64,000 nucleotides of DNA from NCBI GenBank assembly GCA_019358945.1, contig JAHHIE010000005.1:1-64000 (forward strand), in the 5' to 3' direction. Below, piece after piece: positions 18,438 through 28,327 of this stretch. The notes beneath the pieces are model-generated. The model was not told the origin of the DNA, ran no database searches, and saw nothing but the letters and a program-made list of their open reading frames with translations. Position 1 is the stretch's first letter; each line of letters opens with the position of its first letter. A program made the translations under genes and the position numbers. Origin of the DNA: Stenomitos rutilans HA7619-LM2. GTDB taxonomy: Bacteria > Cyanobacteriota > Cyanobacteriia > Leptolyngbyales > Leptolyngbyaceae.

Positions 18438-18495
18438 GGCTACAAATCAAGAACCTCAAATAGTGATGGAACAAAGCTTCTGTAAGTCAAAACTC
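18438..18495. repeat. dispersed 58-bp intergenic repeat, copy B
   Basis: Gapless match to 9847-9904 with seven substitutions. It is followed by tandem CAAAACT units, as is copy A. Confidence 0.75.
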
Positions 18496-18613
18496 AAAAC
18501 TCAAAACTGGTATTAGCCATCCAAACTCACACCACCTTTTTGTGCAACGGGCTGTGTACTATTGTTAAAAGGCGATCGCCGCCAAACTCTTCGTTGCAGT
18601 AGGTATCTCAAGC

Positions 18614-20830
18614 ATGACCGCAGTGACTCCCAATTCCCAATCCGTGAGCGCTCCAGCCTTTTGCGAAGGCATCCAATATTTCAGTGATTCAGTTTCAGGG
18701 TTTGATGCCTACGGCAAAGCTCCGGTGATTGGAGACGGACACACTGCGATCGCTGATCTCGCTGATCCGGCTGCGGCGTACCAAACGCTTTTGTATGCGG
18801 ATGCGCTGCGCTATCTGATTTTGCAAGTCACGGCGAGTAAAGCATCGGGACATCCAGGTGGCTTTGCGAGTCAGGCAGAAGCCTACGCTGCCCTGGTGAT
18901 GCTGGGCTACAAAAATATCATTACGGAAGTAGGGCACCATGCACCCGGTTTCTACAGCGCCATGTTTCTGGATCGATCACTAGAGGACATGGGCATTACC
19001 ACCGTCCAGCAGTTGCGCGATCGCTTCCGCGAACAGCATGGGCTATTGGGCCATCTTTCTGGCTTCATTCCAGGCATTCTTGCGCCAGCAGGCCCACTGG
19101 GGCAGGGGCAGCACTTCGCCATGTCAGCCGCACTTCTTCATCGAGACAAGCTCTTTCCGTTCACGGTCGGTGATGGGGGCTTGGGTGAGCCATACATTGT
19201 GAGCGCGATCGCCCACTTCCACACGGCCTATCCACACGCCACCAACTTCCTGCCTGTCCTTGTCTGGAACGGCTACTCGCAAGAACACCACAGCATGGTA
19301 TCGCTGAAAACGAATGCGGAAATGGAGGCATACTGGCGCGGCAACGGGTTTGAACAAGTCGTGCTGATTGATGCCAAAGACTTTGACGACCAAAACCAGC
19401 CTGGAGCGTATGTAGACAACACCGCTTTCTCGTTTGAGCAACGACTCGCCTTTGGTCAGGCCGTGCTGGCAAAAACCGACGAAGCGGCGCGATCGGCGTT
19501 GGGTGGCAAACTTACCGTGCTTATCATCAAGCAGCTTAAAGGAGCCGGAGTGCATGCCCGTGGGTCAAAATCTCATAACCTTTATGCCCAGCACACGTTA
19601 GAAAACCCTGACATTATTGCAGCCCTTCATGCTCGTGCCTTGACTCCTGCTGCCTGGGAGCTAGTGCGGACTAACTGCGAACGGGCAAGCGGTGGCCCTG
19701 CGAGTAAAACAGCCGTTACGGAGTCTGTGCTTCCCTTACCTGATTTAGGTTCACTACCGTTAGAAGAATTTACGGTTGGTGGCGACTCAAAAGTCTCGAC
19801 AACGGCGATGGGCAAACTGGTTGCCGCTGTAGGGCAAGCTGATCCCGGCTTTGTGGTAACAAATGCAGACGGCAATGAAGCCTCTGGGATCGCCAATATC
19901 AACCAGGTGCTCAAAATCATTCACCCAACTGAAGATCCCCTTTACTACCAGAAACCCATTGGTCAGGTTTACGAACCGCTGAGCGAGGATGCTTGCGCGG
20001 GCCTAGCCGCTGGTTTAGCACTGATGGGATCGCGATCGCTCTGGTGTTCTTATGAATCCTTTGCCATTAACGGGCTACCCATCTGGCAGACGGTCACGCA
20101 AGCAATGGCAGAACTTCGCCGACCCACACCTGCCACCGTAACGCTCTTTACCGCTGGTGCGTTAGAACAGGGGCGCAATGGTTGGACGCATCAACGGCCA
20201 GAGATTGAAGCCTATTTTGCTGCCATGATGCGAAACGGCAATGTATTTCCGCTTTTTCCACCCGATGCTAATAGCATTCAGGTGTGCTACGAGTGGGCGC
20301 TGTCGCAGAAAAACAAGGGTGTTGTGATTACTGCCAGCAAATCCCCTTTGCCCATTCGGATGACGTTTGAGCAGGCAAAGCAAGCGATCGCCAACGGTGC
20401 CCTTACCCTCCGCGAAACTAGTGGTAGCAAAACCGTCGTCTTTGCAGTCATTGGCGATATGACGTTGCTGCCAGTCTTTGAAACGGCTACACGCCTCACG
20501 GCAGAAGGGATTGGTGTACGCATAGTCTCCGTCGTCAACCCTCGCCGCCTGTACCGCACTTCAGATGTTGCCTGGGATCTCTGCTCTGAACCCGATGGTG
20601 ACTTCTTGAGTGATACGGCCTTTGAGTCGCTGTTTGGCGGCGATGCGCTTGTGGGTGTGACGGGTGGCGCTAGCGGTATGCTAGAGCCAATCATGCTGCG
20701 AAGCGCTGCTAAACGAGATACGTTCGCTTGGAAACGTGGTGAAACAACGGCTAGCGCTGGAGAATTGATGTCAGTCAACGGTATTACAGCAGCAGCACTG
20801 GCAGAACGTGCCATCGCATTAATTGGTTAG
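18614..20830 (+). CDS. phosphoketolase/transketolase-like TPP enzyme (Xpk2-like)
   Basis: A 738-residue thiamine-diphosphate protein. The N-terminal half has KASGHPGGFASQAEAYAAL and the TPP/Mg motif starting VGDGGLGEP with the paired Asn in LVWNGYS about 30 residues on. The second half has transketolase-pyrimidine-like GNEASGIANINQVL, a WCSYESFAINGLPIWQTVTQ block and GRNGWTHQRPEIEAYF, which echoes the HxNGFSHQDPG segment of phosphoketolase. Overall length and order match the cyanobacterial proteins related to Synechocystis sll0529 rather than classical XFP (about 800 residues). Likely a carbon-metabolism enzyme; whether it has phosphoketolase activity cannot be told from sequence. Confidence 0.75.
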   Translation: MTAVTPNSQSVSAPAFCEGIQYFSDSVSGFDAYGKAPVIGDGHTAIADLADPAAAYQTLLYADALRYLILQVTASKASGHPGGFASQAEAYAALVMLGYKNIITEVGHHAPGFYSAMFLDRSLEDMGITTVQQLRDRFREQHGLLGHLSGFIPGILAPAGPLGQGQHFAMSAALLHRDKLFPFTVGDGGLGEPYIVSAIAHFHTAYPHATNFLPVLVWNGYSQEHHSMVSLKTNAEMEAYWRGNGFEQVVLIDAKDFDDQNQPGAYVDNTAFSFEQRLAFGQAVLAKTDEAARSALGGKLTVLIIKQLKGAGVHARGSKSHNLYAQHTLENPDIIAALHARALTPAAWELVRTNCERASGGPASKTAVTESVLPLPDLGSLPLEEFTVGGDSKVSTTAMGKLVAAVGQADPGFVVTNADGNEASGIANINQVLKIIHPTEDPLYYQKPIGQVYEPLSEDACAGLAAGLALMGSRSLWCSYESFAINGLPIWQTVTQAMAELRRPTPATVTLFTAGALEQGRNGWTHQRPEIEAYFAAMMRNGNVFPLFPPDANSIQVCYEWALSQKNKGVVITASKSPLPIRMTFEQAKQAIANGALTLRETSGSKTVVFAVIGDMTLLPVFETATRLTAEGIGVRIVSVVNPRRLYRTSDVAWDLCSEPDGDFLSDTAFESLFGGDALVGVTGGASGMLEPIMLRSAAKRDTFAWKRGETTASAGELMSVNGITAAALAERAIALIG

Positions 20831-21164
20831 AGGTATTACAGGCAACCGCTATCATCTCAAATTCCATGCCTGCCGAATCCCTATTTTTCGTCAATTTTTG
20901 CGAGATGTTACCTGAAACGCCACGATCGCACCTGATAAGATTCGTTCACATAGCCTTACGATATTTCAAGCGCTTAAGCTATGGTAATGTGCATAGGGTT
21001 CATAGTGTATGAGCAATGGCTTAAAGCTTATTCCTTTCGAGGGATTAATGATAGCGACCTGTTAGCTCTATAAATGATAGAGATATCAATTACAGGGGCA
21101 TTGCCTCGTTATCGATTGCTCAAAGACAGTCAATCACTACAGATTTATTGAGGAGAACTCCGCT
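20831..21164. other. intergenic region upstream of a secreted protein gene
   Basis: These 334 bases hold no gene. Low-GC sequence toward the right end presumably includes the promoter of the gene at 21165; no operator or hairpin is convincing. Confidence 0.4.
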
Positions 21165-21563
21165 ATGTTGAAACGAATTGCGATTGCTGCTACGGTTGCA
21201 CTTTCGCTGGGTTATGCTGCTGCTGCCTCTGCGGCCCCCTTGGCAGTGACCACTTCCCCCGACAGCGAAACGATTGTAGGCGGTCGCTCGGTTGATCTTC
21301 CTACGCCACCCGTCACACCGATCTATTTCACACTGCCGATCGAACTGGCGATCGTGAAAGACCCTGCTATCACCACAAATACCCCCATCACTGACGGTAC
21401 GCCGACCGACTATCCGGCTTGGGGTGAGAAAATTAGAGCGTGCTTGCTTCAGAAGCCAGTCTTCCTTAGAAAGGTTGGAGACGGCCAAGAGCCTTTCGTT
21501 GTTGGCGGTTCAGAAGGAACCATTAAGCTCAACGCCAACGACAAGCCTGTTTGCAGCGTTTAA
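21165..21563 (+). CDS. small exported protein, unknown
   Basis: A 132-residue protein with a clear signal peptide (MLKRIAIAATVALSLGYAAAASA, cleavage near AAP) and a mature part of about 108 residues rich in Pro/Thr. Two cysteines (in RACLLQ and at the C-terminal PVCSV) could form a disulfide. No known domain. The start has a strong GAGGAG ribosome site. A hairpin plus T-run at 21600-21658 closes the unit. Probably periplasmic; function unknown. Confidence 0.75.
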   Translation: MLKRIAIAATVALSLGYAAAASAAPLAVTTSPDSETIVGGRSVDLPTPPVTPIYFTLPIELAIVKDPAITTNTPITDGTPTDYPAWGEKIRACLLQKPVFLRKVGDGQEPFVVGGSEGTIKLNANDKPVCSV

Positions 21564-21599
21564 GCTTCAACTTGTCAGACCACTCTCAATATGAAGTAG

Positions 21600-21658
21600 G
21601 CGTAGCAAAGCAGCAATTAGGAAACTCCGTTTCATCTGATTGCCTTCGCTACGCTTTT
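21600..21658 (+). terminator. intrinsic terminator after the small exported protein gene
   Basis: GCGTAGC...GCAAT (21600-21617) pairs with ATTGCC...GCTACGC (21639-21654), with small internal bulges, followed by TTTT. It lies 36 bases after the stop codon. Confidence 0.7.
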
Positions 21659-21930
21659 GCATAAGTGGCTTCATCTGAACACGACTAAGAACTTGGGAAA
21701 CTGAAGAAAAGTCTGTGCGCCTACCACTGTGATCCAAAACCATTAGCCTCTAAGCAAGTCATCTTTAAACAAGGGGATGTCCTGGTTTTTAGGAATAGAT
21801 GGGCACCAGCAGGCTTGCTGTTTCCTTTAAGACTTGACACAAATGTATCTGTATTGCAACTGAGTGCTTTGCTGAGTGGATTTACGGATGCCAGCATGAA
21901 TTCACATATTACAGGCGGTTTTTGAGTAGG

Positions 21931-21956
21931 ATCTTCATTTTTTAATGAAGATTTTT
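21931..21956 (+). terminator. hairpin with T-run
   Basis: Perfect nine-base arms ATCTTCATT/AATGAAGAT with a four-T loop, then TTTT. It sits alone in the 530-base spacer between the exported protein gene and rfbC; the rest of that spacer (21659-22093) shows no gene. It may end a short unannotated transcript. Confidence 0.6.
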
Positions 21957-22093
21957 CCTACGCATTGAGTATTAACCGATCAGCAGGCTATAACGCTTAG
22001 AGTTAGCGCACAAAAGTTGGGAAAATTGAGTGCAAAGTTCTCATAAAACGCTTTAAATCTTGGGTGTAGGGGACGTATTGTGAGGATTCTTCG

Positions 22094-22639
22094 ATGAACG
22101 TTTTGCCCACTGAAATACCCGATGTCATGCTCTTTGAGCCTCGCGTCTTTGAAGACGATCGCGGCTTCTTCTTTGAAAGCTTTAATGAACGTGTCTTTGC
22201 CGATAAAACTGGCTTTACTGGTCAGTTCGTGCAAGACAACCACTCGCGTTCCTGCCAAAACGTCCTGCGGGGGTTGCATTACCAGATCCAACAGCCTCAG
22301 GGTAAGTTAGTGCGGGCCATTGTCGGCGCTATCTTAGATGTCGCAGTTGACCTTCGTCAGCATTCGCCAACGTTTGGGCAATGGGTGAGCCGACCCCTGA
22401 GCGCTGAAAACAAGCACATGCTTTGGGTGCCTGCTGGGTTTGGTCACGGCTTTGTAGTGCTTTCAGACGTTGCCGAAGTGCTGTACAAAGCGACCGACTA
22501 CTACGCGCCGCAATACGAGCGTTGCGTGCTTTGGAATGATCCTGATTTAGCGATCAATTGGTCTCTAGCCGCAGAACCAATTTTGTCTACGAAAGATCAA
22601 GCCGGAAAGCCGCTTAAACTAGCCGAAGTCTATCCTTAA
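22094..22639 (+). CDS. rfbC: dTDP-4-dehydrorhamnose 3,5-epimerase
   Basis: A 181-residue cupin-fold RmlC enzyme converting dTDP-4-keto-6-deoxyglucose to the rhamno epimer. Signatures: DVMLFEPRVFEDDRGFFFESFN at the N-terminus, QDNHSRSCQNVLRGLHYQ with the catalytic histidine, LDVAVDLRQHSPTFGQW, and AGFGHGFVVLSD. Length is standard. The start ATG 22094 follows GAGGATTCTTCG. It is 29 bases from rfbA and begins the sugar-nucleotide group. Confidence 0.95.
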   Translation: MNVLPTEIPDVMLFEPRVFEDDRGFFFESFNERVFADKTGFTGQFVQDNHSRSCQNVLRGLHYQIQQPQGKLVRAIVGAILDVAVDLRQHSPTFGQWVSRPLSAENKHMLWVPAGFGHGFVVLSDVAEVLYKATDYYAPQYERCVLWNDPDLAINWSLAAEPILSTKDQAGKPLKLAEVYP

Positions 22640-22668
22640 CACATAACGCTCATCCAGAGACCCTTTTT

Positions 22669-23742
22669 ATGAAAGCAATTATTCTTAGTGGTGGTAAGGG
22701 TACACGGTTACGTCCATTGACCCACACGGGAGCCAAGCAGTTGGTGCCTGTTGCAAACAAACCCATTCTTTGGTACGGCATTGAAGCCATTGTAGCGGCA
22801 GGCATTACAGAAATTGGGATTATCATCAGCCCCGAAACGGGTGAAGAAGTGAAGGCAAAAACGGGTGATGGCGAGCGTTTTGGTGCCAGAATCACTTACA
22901 TTTTGCAAGAGCACCCGGCTGGTCTAGCGCATGCCGTCAAGATTGCCCGTCCCTTTCTGGGCAATGCGCCCTTTGTCATGTACTTGGGTGATAACCTGAT
23001 TCAAAACGAACTTGGCGGGTTTTTAAATCACTTTAAGGATCAGCACATGGATGCGCTCATCATGTTGCGTCCTGTTGCTAATCCAAGCGCCTTTGGCGTT
23101 GCTCAGGTAGATGGGCAGGGGCGAGTCATCCACTTAGTCGAAAAGCCCAAAGTGCCGCCATCAAATCTAGCGTTGGTCGGCATTTACTTTTTTGCGCCTA
23201 CCATTCATGGGTCGATCGATTGCATTCAACCGTCTGCGCGAGGTGAGCTTGAAATTACGGATGCTATCCAAAACCTGATTGACCAGAAAAAGCACGTCGA
23301 GGCACGCCAAATCGAAGGGTGGTGGCTGGACACGGGCAAAAAAGATGACTTACTCGAAGCCAATCAGATTATCCTCGATACGTGTTTGACACTAGACCTT
23401 GGTGGCGAAGTGGATGCTCAAACCCAAATTTCTGGGCGTGTACAGATTGGTTCTGGTTCCAAGCTCGTCAATTGTACTGTACGTGGCCCTGTGACAATTG
23501 GGAAAAATTGCCACCTGGAAAACTCTTTTATTGGTCCTTACAGTAGTATTGCGGATCAAGTAACGCTCATTGACGCAGATTTAGAACATAGTGTGATCCT
23601 TCAAGGTGCACGGATTGTCGGTATTCATCAGCGGATTGTTGACAGTGTGATTGGACAGCGCGCTCACCTTAAAACGGCACCGCAACGTCCTAAAGCGCTT
23701 CGTTTTATGATTGGCGACGACTGCCAAATTGAGCTAGCCTAG
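22669..23742 (+). CDS. rfbA: glucose-1-phosphate thymidylyltransferase, long form
   Basis: A 357-residue nucleotidyltransferase that makes dTDP-glucose. N-terminal KAIILSGGKGTRLRPLT is the phosphate-binding signature, with YLGDNLIQNEL and EGWWLDTGKKDDLLEAN downstream. From about residue 245 a left-handed parallel beta-helix repeat region follows (IGSGSKLVNCTVRGPVTIG, IGPYSSIADQV and so on), so this is the long cyanobacterial/archaeal-type enzyme, not the 290-residue RmlA. Placed directly after rfbC and probably co-transcribed. Confidence 0.93.
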   Translation: MKAIILSGGKGTRLRPLTHTGAKQLVPVANKPILWYGIEAIVAAGITEIGIIISPETGEEVKAKTGDGERFGARITYILQEHPAGLAHAVKIARPFLGNAPFVMYLGDNLIQNELGGFLNHFKDQHMDALIMLRPVANPSAFGVAQVDGQGRVIHLVEKPKVPPSNLALVGIYFFAPTIHGSIDCIQPSARGELEITDAIQNLIDQKKHVEARQIEGWWLDTGKKDDLLEANQIILDTCLTLDLGGEVDAQTQISGRVQIGSGSKLVNCTVRGPVTIGKNCHLENSFIGPYSSIADQVTLIDADLEHSVILQGARIVGIHQRIVDSVIGQRAHLKTAPQRPKALRFMIGDDCQIELA

Positions 23743-23931
23743 CGGCACTAGCGTTAGTATTGCTCCTGCACTGTGATGTCGATCGCGGCTCGATCTATTC
23801 TCAACGCACTGATCCTCAATACATGGATTGAAACACCCAAACACTAACCAATAGTAGAAGCTGTTAGCCTGCACACCATGTTATAGAACTGCTTAGCCAA
23901 TGGGTGTATTACCAGTGTTTAAAAGCTTGAT

Positions 23932-25344
23932 ATGACTACCAATAAACCTCGTGTGCTGCTTGTGGCAGAACATGCATCGGCAAAATTTGGCGGTGAGGCG
24001 GTACTACCGCTCCATTACTTTCGCGTGTTGCGTAAACGCCAAGTGGAAGTCTGGTTGGTTGTGCATGAACGCACTCGTGATGAGTTAAAGCTGCTTTTGG
24101 GGAAGGATTTCGATCGAGTCTATTTTGTCTCTGATACCCACCTGCATCGGCTTTTATGGAAAGTTGGTCGTTTTCTGCCACATCGCCTAGCATATGTCAC
24201 CGTTGGCTTTGTATCGCGCCTTCTCACTCAGATGGAGCAGCGTCTTCTGGTGCGAGAAACGGTACAGCACCACCAAATTAACCTGGTACATCAACCAATT
24301 CCCGTCTCCCCTAAAGAGCCATCGCTGATTTTTGACGTGGGTGCGCCAGTCATCATTGGCCCCATGAATGGTGGCATGAACTACCCGCCCTCCTTCCAGT
24401 ACATGCAAAGCCGCTTTGTCCATCTCACGCTTGGAATTGGTCGTCTGATAGCAAATTGGTTGAATTGGCTATTACCGGGCAAGCGTCGAGCAGCAGCCTT
24501 ACTCGTAGCAAACGCACGTACCCATGCGGCACTACCTAAGGGTACCTGTGACTGCGTGGTTGAGCTGTATGAGAATGGCGTTGATCTGTCGATTTGGCAA
24601 CCAGAGCTTGCAAGCAGTAAGGTGGCTTCCAAATATGCACATTCAGAGTATGCACATTTAGAAGCAACGGTGCAACCCACAAAATTTGTTTTTGTCGGTC
24701 GACTTGTTCACTGGAAAGCGGTTGACCTTCTGCTGATTGCCTTTGAGCGCGTTGCCCGCACCCTACCCGTTGAGCTAGAAATTATTGGTAATGGGCCTGA
24801 GTCTGCTCAACTGCAACAGCAGGCGATCGCCTTGGGCTTATTGCACTCAGTTCCCGATCCAGCAAGCGATCAAGGCATTCTAAAGCAACCTCAGCACAGG
24901 GGTTCAGTGACCTTTCCAGGGTGGTTGTCTCAAGCTGAGTGCGCGCAGCGGTTGCAACAGTCAGATGTGATGGTATTACCAAGTATGCTGGAGTGCGGCG
25001 GTGCCGTTGTTCTAGAATCGATGGCGATGGGCGTTCCAGTCATTGCCACAAACTGGGGTGGCCCTTCAGAGTATTTGAACGAGTCCTGTGGCATTTTGAT
25101 TGAGCCGCGATCGCCAGAGTTGTTTATTGATGACCTCGCGGCAGCCATGATCCGTATGGCAGCATCTCCAGCGCTGCGTCGATCGATGGGGCAAAAGGGC
25201 TACTATCGCGCTGTGAGCCAGTTTGATTGGGATGTCAAAGCTGATGACATTCTCGACATTTATCGGCGACTCCTAAGCGACTCGTTGGTGCCACGATCGT
25301 TGACCAGGCAAAACCAGCCTGACCCTGTAATTAGTAGGGTGTAG
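23932..25344 (+). CDS. GT4-type glycosyltransferase
   Basis: A 470-residue protein with a GT-B layout. The N-terminal domain has HASAKFGGEAVLPLHYFRVL (residues about 14-33). The C-terminal glycosyl_transf_1 domain runs from KFVFVGRLVHWKAVDLLL to VMVLPSMLECGGAVVLESMAMGVPVIATNWGGPSE, carrying the ExxxxxxxE-type donor motif. It contains a small internal duplication near residue 225 (KYAHSEYAHLEA). It probably adds a sugar during polysaccharide synthesis in company with the flanking rfb genes, but donor and acceptor are unknown. The 189-base gap to rfbA suggests its own promoter. Confidence 0.88.
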   Translation: MTTNKPRVLLVAEHASAKFGGEAVLPLHYFRVLRKRQVEVWLVVHERTRDELKLLLGKDFDRVYFVSDTHLHRLLWKVGRFLPHRLAYVTVGFVSRLLTQMEQRLLVRETVQHHQINLVHQPIPVSPKEPSLIFDVGAPVIIGPMNGGMNYPPSFQYMQSRFVHLTLGIGRLIANWLNWLLPGKRRAAALLVANARTHAALPKGTCDCVVELYENGVDLSIWQPELASSKVASKYAHSEYAHLEATVQPTKFVFVGRLVHWKAVDLLLIAFERVARTLPVELEIIGNGPESAQLQQQAIALGLLHSVPDPASDQGILKQPQHRGSVTFPGWLSQAECAQRLQQSDVMVLPSMLECGGAVVLESMAMGVPVIATNWGGPSEYLNESCGILIEPRSPELFIDDLAAAMIRMAASPALRRSMGQKGYYRAVSQFDWDVKADDILDIYRRLLSDSLVPRSLTRQNQPDPVISRV

Positions 25345-25457
25345 CGCGTCATATGGCCGTCACGTCAAGTTTGCTGTTTTTCCAGTCGTCTTCAAGGCAA
25401 CGCCTTCTCGGTTCCGTTCGACCAGTCTAACGTTATACATGTGAGTACTTAGAGTTT

Positions 25458-26561
25458 ATGACCCTTATAGAGCACGAGCAATCTTTATCCAGAACCCCAC
25501 GCACCATTTTAATTACGGGCGGGGCAGGTTTTATTGGCGCTAATTTTGTTCATCACTGGTGCGCAAAGTATCCCGGTGATCGCGTGGTCGTGTTGGATGC
25601 CCTCACCTATGCAGGCAACCGCAAAACGCTAGCAGTACAGGAAGAGCAAGCAAATCTACGCTTTGTAGAGGGTGATATTTGCGATCGCGCCCTGGTTGAT
25701 GCCTTGCTGCAAGAAGAAGCGGTTGATACGATCGCCCACTTTGCGGCAGAGTCCCATGTTGATCGCTCCATCTTGGGGCCTGATGCTTTCGTGCGGACAA
25801 ATATCAATGGCACTTTCACGCTAGTCGAAACCTTTCGGCAGTATTGGAAAGCGCAGCAGGAGCCAACGCATTTTCGCTTCCATCACGTGTCTACCGATGA
25901 GGTGTACGGTAGTTTGAGCGCTGATGATCCGGCCTTTTCTGAAACCACTCCCTATGCGCCGAACAGCCCCTACTCCGCGTCAAAAGCAGGGAGTGACCAT
26001 CTGGTACGCGCTTACTACCACACCTACGGCCTGCCAACGCTCATTACAAACTGTTCCAATAACTACGGCCCCTATCACTTTCCCGAAAAACTCATCCCAT
26101 TGATGTGCATCAACATTTTGATGGGCAAGCCGCTGCCTGTGTATGGCGACGGGCAGAATATTCGCGACTGGCTCTTTGTAGGTGACCATTGCAGCGCTTT
26201 GGATGTGGTGATTCATCGCGGTACTCCCGGCGAGACATACAACATTGGCGGTAATAACGAAGTCAAGAATCTGGATCTCGTGCATATGCTGTGTGCGCTG
26301 ATGGACGAACTCGCACCGGAGTTACCTGTGCGACCCTCTAGCAGTTTGATTACATTTGTCAAAGACCGCGCGGGGCACGATCGCCGCTATGCCATCAACG
26401 CTACTAAACTCAAGACCGAACTGGGCTGGAGTCCTGCACAAACGATCGAAACTGGCTTGCGGCAAACGGTAGAGTGGTATCTGGCAAACCGCGACTGGTG
26501 GCAACCGCTCCTCTCTGAGGAGTACCAGGCTTACTACGCAAAAGTTTATACCAGCGTTTAG
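25458..26561 (+). CDS. rfbB: dTDP-glucose 4,6-dehydratase
   Basis: A 367-residue extended short-chain dehydrogenase that produces dTDP-4-keto-6-deoxyglucose with NAD+. It has the Rossmann motif [22 protein letters not shown], the active-site [11 protein letters not shown] with DE pair, and catalytic YSASKAG (YxxxK); [16 protein letters not shown] is also typical. With rfbC and rfbA it covers three of four steps to dTDP-rhamnose; rfbD is not in the window. Length matches RmlB with a short N-terminal extension (start ATG 25458). Confidence 0.95.
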   Translation: MTLIEHEQSLSRTPRTILITGGAGFIGANFVHHWCAKYPGDRVVVLDALTYAGNRKTLAVQEEQANLRFVEGDICDRALVDALLQEEAVDTIAHFAAESHVDRSILGPDAFVRTNINGTFTLVETFRQYWKAQQEPTHFRFHHVSTDEVYGSLSADDPAFSETTPYAPNSPYSASKAGSDHLVRAYYHTYGLPTLITNCSNNYGPYHFPEKLIPLMCINILMGKPLPVYGDGQNIRDWLFVGDHCSALDVVIHRGTPGETYNIGGNNEVKNLDLVHMLCALMDELAPELPVRPSSSLITFVKDRAGHDRRYAINATKLKTELGWSPAQTIETGLRQTVEWYLANRDWWQPLLSEEYQAYYAKVYTSV

Positions 26562-26785
26562 GGTAGGCGTTGGGAAGACAACTCGTCGATGGGGCACGCA
26601 ACGGTGCATCACAGAGACTCTGCGCGATCGTGGGGCAGATGCTATGACGTGGAGAAGGCACAGAGAGTCACACCGTTCTACTTCACTCATGTCATCCCCC
26701 CTCGCCGATTCAAAGTGGACGAATCTCGCCACGAAGGAGTATCGTTATGGTTGAAAGCAACCTGGAGTAAGAGAAATAGCACCAC

Positions 26786-27514
26786 ATGGGAGTCACTTAC
26801 CAGCGAGTCGTGCTGAAATTAAGCGGTGAAGCCCTCATGGGTGAGCTTTCTTACGGAATCGACGCCAATATTGTGCAAGATATTGCTCAAGAAGTTGCCG
26901 ACGTGATTGCCACCGGAGTACAGGTGGCGATCGTCGTTGGGGGTGGCAATATCTTCCGAGGAGTCAAAGGCGCTGCTGCGGGCATGGATCGCGCGACTGC
27001 TGACTATATTGGGATGATCGCCACGGTTATGAACGCCATGACGCTCCAAGATGCGCTAGAGCAGATTGGAGTGCCGACACGCGTTCAAACCGCAATTTCC
27101 ATGCAAGAAGTCGCAGAACCTTACATACGGCGACGAGCGATGCGCCACCTTGAAAAAGGGCGAGTGGTGATTTTTGGTGCAGGCTCCGGCAACCCTTTCT
27201 TTACCACAGATACCACAGCGGCGCTTCGTGCAGCTGAAATTGGGGCAGACGTATTGTTCAAGGCAACTAAAGTCGATGGCGTTTACGACTCTGATCCACG
27301 TATTAATCCTGAGGCACGCCGTTACAAATCCCTTACCTACGGGCATATTCTCACGCAAGATCTACGGGTGATGGACAGTACTGCGATATCCTTATGTAAG
27401 GACAACAATATCCCGATTATCGTGTTTGACCTTTCCGTAAAAGGAAACGTGCGTCGAGCCGTTGCGGGCGAACAAATTGGAACGCTTGTCGGAGGTTCTT
27501 GTGAAGTTAGCTGA
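26786..27514 (+). CDS. pyrH: UMP kinase
   Basis: A 242-residue amino-acid-kinase-fold enzyme phosphorylating UMP to UDP. Signatures: [43 protein letters not shown]-like [27 protein letters not shown] and [19 protein letters not shown]. Hexameric and allosterically regulated in bacteria. Its last 14 bases overlap the start of frr, so the two are translationally coupled, the usual pyrH-frr order. Confidence 0.97.
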   Translation: MGVTYQRVVLKLSGEALMGELSYGIDANIVQDIAQEVADVIATGVQVAIVVGGGNIFRGVKGAAAGMDRATADYIGMIATVMNAMTLQDALEQIGVPTRVQTAISMQEVAEPYIRRRAMRHLEKGRVVIFGAGSGNPFFTTDTTAALRAAEIGADVLFKATKVDGVYDSDPRINPEARRYKSLTYGHILTQDLRVMDSTAISLCKDNNIPIIVFDLSVKGNVRRAVAGEQIGTLVGGSCEVS

Positions 27515-28049
27515 TGTAGAAGAACACATGCAGAAGGCGGTTGAAGCCGCTCAGCGATCGTTCAATACGATTCGGACTGGGCGCGCGAATGCCTCCATTC
27601 TCGATCGTGTCCAGGTCGAGTATTATGGTGCACCCACACCGCTCAAATCGCTTGCAAACATTAATACACCCGATGCTTCGACGATCACGGTACAACCATT
27701 CGATCGTGGCAGCCTCAGCCTTATTGAAAAGGCCATTTCGCTGTCTGATATTGGGCTGACGCCAAACAATGATGGCTCGACGATTCGTCTTAATATCCCG
27801 CCACTGACGAGCGATCGACGCAAAGAGTTAGTCAAAATGGCCGCAAAATACGCTGAAGAAGGTAAGGTGTCGATTCGCAACATTCGGCGCGATGCGGTTG
27901 ATTCGGTGCGAAAGCAAGAAAAGAGTAGCGAATTGCCCGAAGATGAAGCTCGCGATTTGCAGGATAAGATCCAGAAGCTGACGGATAAATACACTGCCAA
28001 AGTCGACGACGTGCTTGCTGACAAAGAAAAAGACATCATGACTGTTTAG
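27501..28049 (+). CDS. frr: ribosome recycling factor
   Basis: A 182-residue protein starting at GTG 27501, with GGAGG five bases upstream, inside the pyrH end; a longer frame start at 27462 lacks this ribosome site. RRF signatures: the three-helix-bundle N-terminal [56 protein letters not shown] and [17 protein letters not shown]. It splits post-termination ribosomes with EF-G. Coupling with pyrH is deduced from the 14-nt overlap. Confidence 0.97.
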   Translation: MKLADVEEHMQKAVEAAQRSFNTIRTGRANASILDRVQVEYYGAPTPLKSLANINTPDASTITVQPFDRGSLSLIEKAISLSDIGLTPNNDGSTIRLNIPPLTSDRRKELVKMAAKYAEEGKVSIRNIRRDAVDSVRKQEKSSELPEDEARDLQDKIQKLTDKYTAKVDDVLADKEKDIMTV

Positions 28050-28156
28050 ACGCGATCAGCCATCAGCCATGAAGCCACTCCAAGGAGCGTTACAAGCGAC
28101 ATTACCAGCCAAGGGGGTGACTCCTCCCAAGCTCTTTAACCGCTGACTGCTGCTAG

Positions 28157-28327
28157 CTAATGGCTAAATGCGATTTCCTGCGCTGGTCGTACAATGTAAG
28201 CAACATGCATCGGATAGCCCTCTAAATAAATGGTATCAATACGCTTGAGGGCTACTTCCCGATCTTTGTAGGAGCGAAGTGCACGTTCCTGTCCGTTGGG
28301 ATACCGAATACAAACTTCCCAAAGCAT
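28157..28327 (-). CDS. 56-residue conserved cyanobacterial protein
   Basis: A short frame from ATG 28325-28327 to TAG 28157. The product begins MLWEVCIRYPNGQERALRSY and continues KDREVALKRIDTIYLEGYPMH, matching a small hypothetical protein that I recall as common in cyanobacteria (MLWEVxxxYPxG...REVALxxxDxIYxxGYPMH). Probable alpha/beta fold with no known activity. It converges on frr with 107 bases between. Confidence 0.65.
   Translation of the reverse strand: MLWEVCIRYPNGQERALRSYKDREVALKRIDTIYLEGYPMHVAYIVRPAQEIAFSH

Noticed and set aside
26589-26816. 75-codon frame before pyrH
   Set aside because: Overlaps the pyrH start out of frame, with no coding character.
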